Shown: positions 61,059 to 64,000 of the stretch, one piece after another
Layout: each line of letters opens with the position of its first letter
Position numbering within the stretch: position 1 is the first letter of the stretch
Assembly: GCA_949291295.1 (NCBI GenBank)
Contig: CASEVE010000002.1
Location: 1 to 64,000, forward strand
Source: an uncultured Olsenella sp.
GTDB lineage: Bacteria > Actinomycetota > Coriobacteriia > Coriobacteriales > Atopobiaceae
DNA: 64,000 bases
Reading direction: 5' to 3'
Notes under the pieces: model-generated
What the model saw: the letters and a program-made list of their open reading frames with translations, nothing else
The model's database searches: none
Told to the model about the DNA's origin: nothing
Translations under genes and position numbers: made by a program

Positions 61059-61451
61059 CTAGGAGAAGAGCTCCGCATCAAGATCGGCGAGCTCGGGCGG
61101 AACGTCAGCAGGATCGCAGTCAAAAGCCTGGGCGACGGCTTGAGCCTGGAGACGCCTGAGACCCGAGCGGTCCTCGTCCCCCTCGCGCCCGTAGAGCACC
61201 GAGAGCCGCTCGAGCGCGTAGCAGACGTAGGATGCGACGGAGTCTCCCATGCCCGAGAGCAGCATCATGGTGACGAGGGAGTCGGGCGAAAGCGCGAGCG
61301 CGGTCTCGGCGTCAAGATCGAGAAGGTCGCCGATCTCCTGCTCGGCGCGGGCAAGACCGTCCCTCTCCCCTCTCACGGCAAGCCCGAGGGCCTCGGAGAT
61401 GCCGCTCACGAACTCCCCCACGATCTCAAGAATGTAGTCCTTCTGAAGCAT
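61059..61451 (-). CDS. Small helical protein, DUF6483-like
   Basis: The product has about 130 residues; the ATG at 61451 is set by AGGGGGG 5-6 bp upstream, and the frame extending to 61487 is not used. It is all-helical in style: QKDYILEIVGEFVSGISEAL, then LDLDAETALALSPDSLVTMM and a C-terminal acidic end. The DYIL start and LSP(D/E)SL segment resemble DUF6483, a family of unknown function; the match is by eye and not firm. No signal peptide. Confidence 0.7.
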   Translation of the reverse strand: MLQKDYILEIVGEFVSGISEALGLAVRGERDGLARAEQEIGDLLDLDAETALALSPDSLVTMMLLSGMGDSVASYVCYALERLSVLYGREGDEDRSGLRRLQAQAVAQAFDCDPADVPPELADLDAELFS

Positions 61452-61476
61452 ATGAATCCCCCCTAGCCCCCATTCT

Positions 61477-61543
61477 AAACCTGACAAAGGTGACAGGGTA
61501 GTTTGTCAGGTTTCATGACAAAGGTGACAGGGTAAACTGTCAC
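61477..61543. repeat. Tandem palindromic repeat between genes
   Basis: AAACCTGACAAA (61477-61488) and TTTGTCAGGTTT (61502-61513) form a perfect 12-bp dyad. TGACAAAGGTGACAGGGTA occurs twice (61482-61500 and 61516-61534), and a second hairpin, GTGACAG/CTGTCAC, lies at 61524-61543. It begins three bases past the stop of the permease gene and may act as its terminator. Confidence 0.88.
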
Positions 61544-61546
61544 GTT

Positions 61547-64000
61547 TTACTCGCTGCGCAAGGCCTCCACGGGATCGCGGCGGCTGGCTGCCGAGCTTGG
61601 GATGAGTCCCGCCACAAGCGTCAGGCCAACGGATATGCAGACGAGAATCGCGGCCGAACTCCAGGGTAGGCTCATGATGTTCTGAACGTCAAAGTCCGCG
61701 AGCACCCAGGCGTTAACCGGAATGGACACCCCAACCACGACCGCTATGGCAAAGACGCCGGAGATGAGGCCCTCGATGAAGGTCTCGGCGTTGAAAACGC
61801 TCGCGACGTTGCCCTTGGAGGCACCGATGGCGCGCAGGATGCCAATCTCCTTCTTGCGCTCGAGCACGCTGATGTAGGTAATGATGCCGATCATGATCGA
61901 GCTCACCACGAGAGAGATGGAGACGAAGGCGATAAGCACGAGCGAGATCATGTTCACGATGTCCGTGACGCTGCCCATGATGACGCCCATATAGTCCGTG
62001 TAGCTGATGACGGCATCATCGTTTCCCGCGGCGCGCTGCTCCTCGTTATAGACGTCAATGGCATCCACCACGCGCTCCTTGGCCTCAAAGTCCTTGGGGT
62101 AGATCTGGATTGCCGCGGGATCGTCCGGCGTGGCGTAGCCGAGCGTCTGGAGGTTATTGTCATAGGTGAGCTGACTCGCGTTGGCGTAGCTCTCCATGAG
62201 CGAGGCGAGGTCCTCGGCGTCCATGTTGAAGTGGACGGCGCTCTCGAGCGCGTCAACGTTGACGGAGAAGGCGCTCTGGAGGTTGGAGAGACTCGCCGTG
62301 GCCTGTGCCGCATACTGCTCGAGCACGCTTGCCATGGCACTCTGGAGCTGAGATGAGATGGCGCTGCCAATCTGAGAGGACAGGCTCTGCAGGAAGTTTT
62401 GGAGATAGGGCGCCAGGCTTCCGGAGACATAGTCGGAGGCGATCTCCTGCACGCGCGTTCGCACGGGCTCGCCGGCCACGGCCTCGATCTGGTTGAGAAC
62501 GTCCTGAGCGCCCTCGGTCGAGAGGTACTGGTCAAAGTAGCTGGCGAGCTTCTGGACAAACTCTGGGTCATCCGGGTCAATCGTGCCCGCGTTCTCGCCC
62601 CACCAAGCCACAAAGCCCTGGCTCAGCTGGCCTCCCAGCTGCGCCACCTCCTCGAGCTGCTCGGTTGTCAGCGCCGGATCGGCAAGCTCCTGGTCGATGA
62701 TCGAGGTGAAGTCGGGGGCGGGCGCGCCGGCGACGAGCGACTCCACGTCGACCGAGTCCGCCACGCTCGAAAGGTCAACGGAGATACCCGAGAGGTCGAG
62801 ACCAGAGGGGTCAAACCCCGCGGCGATTCCACTCGTGTCAAAGGAGAACGCGGAGCGAAGCGCATCTTCGTCCACCGTGAAGAGGCTCTCGAGGTCCACG
62901 CCCTTTCTTGCCTCCTCCTGGAGCGTGTCGAAGGTCTTGCCGGTAAAGACGTCCACGTCGGGGCTGTCGAGCTGCTGCTGCACGATCTGGGAGTTGTCGG
63001 AGCGCTCCATGAGCTCGAGCGTGAGCTCGGGCGTATAGGCAATGCCGGCTGAGAGCGCCTTGGCGTCGGAGGTCTCGTTGGGACGAACAACACCCACGAC
63101 GTGCAGGTCGAGCCCCTGGTCAACGGCACTGCGCATAAAGTCCTCGTCGTTGGACATGTTGGTCCAGCCGCCGGTCTCGGCGTTCTTTCGATAGGTGTCT
63201 GCGGGACTGATCACCTTGAAGTCAAGGGCGAGGGCATCGTCGTAGGTGAAGTCCACGTCAGCCTCGGCAATCTCGGTCTCCCCCGCCGTGCCGCTGAGCG
63301 CCGTGGTGACCATCTGCGTAAGCTCCGCGGGGTCGAGCACGCCGATGCCGTAGAGCGTGTAGTCGCTGATGCGGCCGCTCTGCGTGAGCACGAGCACGCA
63401 CTCGTCGGGAGCGCTCGCCCACCGGCCCGCCACAACGTCATACTGCGCGTCGAGAAGTTCCTGGTCGTCGATCATCTCGTTGAAGACGGACATGCCTCCC
63501 GTGGACATGCCGGCAGTGGCCGTCCCCGAGGCGCCGCCGGTCATGGCAGTGGAGAACGCATTGGGGTTGAGCTGCGTGACGCCCTCAGAGGTATCCGCGG
63601 CATAAACAAGTGGAGTGATCCCGTAGTCATACTGGATGGCGTTGACGTCGTCCTCGATGCCCGCCTCACCGGAGTCGAGATAGCTCTTGAGGCCGGAAAG
63701 GTCGTTGCTGCCCACCGAGGCAAACATATCGGTGAGCATCATGAACTCGGGAATCTGGGCGGAGTCATCCGCATCGCCGTCCTTCTCGCCAGAGGCTTTG
63801 CCGGAGGCGCCCATGTCCTCGGAAAGCATGCCCGAGATGTCCATGCTCTGCTTGCTGATGGTGAGAGGATAGCTGGAGAGCGTGTCCTCCTCCACGCGCG
63901 CGATGTACTCGTTCACGCCGTTTGCCAGGGCGAGAATGGCTGCGATGCCGATGATGCCAATCGAGCCCGCAAAGGCCGTCATGATGGTGCGGCCCTTCTT
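61547..64000 (-). CDS. FtsX-type ABC permease domain, gene cut by the window edge (5' end missing)
   Basis: At least 817 residues; the frame is still open at 64000 (KKGRTI precedes MTAFAGSIGIIGIA), so the start lies outside. First helix MTAFAGSIGIIGIAAILALA, a very long extracytoplasmic region (about 640 residues, partly repetitive, Gln/Ala/Ser-rich), then three C-terminal helices with YISVLERKKEIGILRAIGASKGN (FtsX/MacB core) and SRRDPVEALRSE. Proteins of this kind often have an N-terminal ABC ATPase fused; that part would be outside. The substrate is unknown; such transporters act in envelope stress, lipoprotein or peptide handling. Confidence 0.9.
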   Translation of the reverse strand, partial: KKGRTIMTAFAGSIGIIGIAAILALANGVNEYIARVEEDTLSSYPLTISKQSMDISGMLSEDMGASGKASGEKDGDADDSAQIPEFMMLTDMFASVGSNDLSGLKSYLDSGEAGIEDDVNAIQYDYGITPLVYAADTSEGVTQLNPNAFSTAMTGGASGTATAGMSTGGMSVFNEMIDDQELLDAQYDVVAGRWASAPDECVLVLTQSGRISDYTLYGIGVLDPAELTQMVTTALSGTAGETEIAEADVDFTYDDALALDFKVISPADTYRKNAETGGWTNMSNDEDFMRSAVDQGLDLHVVGVVRPNETSDAKALSAGIAYTPELTLELMERSDNSQIVQQQLDSPDVDVFTGKTFDTLQEEARKGVDLESLFTVDEDALRSAFSFDTSGIAAGFDPSGLDLSGISVDLSSVADSVDVESLVAGAPAPDFTSIIDQELADPALTTEQLEEVAQLGGQLSQGFVAWWGENAGTIDPDDPEFVQKLASYFDQYLSTEGAQDVLNQIEAVAGEPVRTRVQEIASDYVSGSLAPYLQNFLQSLSSQIGSAISSQLQSAMASVLEQYAAQATASLSNLQSAFSVNVDALESAVHFNMDAEDLASLMESYANASQLTYDNNLQTLGYATPDDPAAIQIYPKDFEAKERVVDAIDVYNEEQRAAGNDDAVISYTDYMGVIMGSVTDIVNMISLVLIAFVSISLVVSSIMIGIITYISVLERKKEIGILRAIGASKGNVASVFNAETFIEGLISGVFAIAVVVGVSIPVNAWVLADFDVQNIMSLPWSSAAILVCISVGLTLVAGLIPSSAASRRDPVEALRSE

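Overview
The window is GC-rich chromosomal DNA that looks like a Coriobacteriia genome (Atopobiaceae, Olsenella-like). This is inferred from gene content: many secreted proteins carry the triple RLYNP / GHxYT / GW..EG..W repeat known as DUF5648, alongside an acetyl-type diaminopimelate pathway and a teichoic-acid-type export cluster. No rRNA, tRNA, phage or recognisable transposase gene was seen.

Layout. (1) 0.3-5.6 kb: a tight minus-strand housekeeping operon, Asp23 protein - FakA-like kinase - recG - rsmD - coaD. (2) 5.7-8.8 kb: a secreted transglutaminase-like DUF5648 protein. (3) 8.9-14 kb: the lysine/DAP operon lysA-dapA-dapB-dapH behind a clear lysine riboswitch, with a divergent M20 deacetylase gene. 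(4) 14-15.7 kb: a DUF559/Vsr-like nuclease-fold gene flanked by two inverted copies of a 147-bp element. (5) 15.7-17.8 kb: rpmB, a HAD-thiamine pyrophosphokinase fusion and a zinc-ribbon protein. (6) 17.9-28.7 kb: an NlpC/P60 protein, an L,D-transpeptidase, a MarR-controlled heterodimeric ABC exporter and a CAP/leucine-rich-repeat protein. (7) 28.9-46 kb: glycosyltransferases, a polytopic membrane protein, a cold-shock protein, a DUF4012 protein, a glucosaminidase and an amidase. (8) 46-53 kb: a plus-strand series with a serine hydrolase, a CAP-like protein, a GH25 lysozyme, a DUF5648 protein of unknown function and an acyltransferase. (9) 53-61 kb: teichoic-acid-type genes (tagH, tagG, two glycerophosphotransferase-like genes, a TarI-like cytidylyltransferase, an epimerase and an acyltransferase). 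(10) 61-64 kb: a small unknown protein and a truncated FtsX-type permease gene.

How the genes fit together. Ten secreted proteins pair a different domain, mostly wall-active, with the same DUF5648 module. They sit among genes that build and export a surface polymer. The simplest reading is a cell-envelope island in which DUF5648 attaches enzymes to a surface component, perhaps that polymer; this is inference. The DAP operon supplies a peptidoglycan precursor and lysine.

The least explained signal is a family of phased intergenic repeat arrays at 14.0, 15.5, 33.1 and 47.5 kb. Units carry a CGAGAA...GTGTAC core, are spaced 21 or 42 bp apart (whole helical turns), and lie in two inverted arms.
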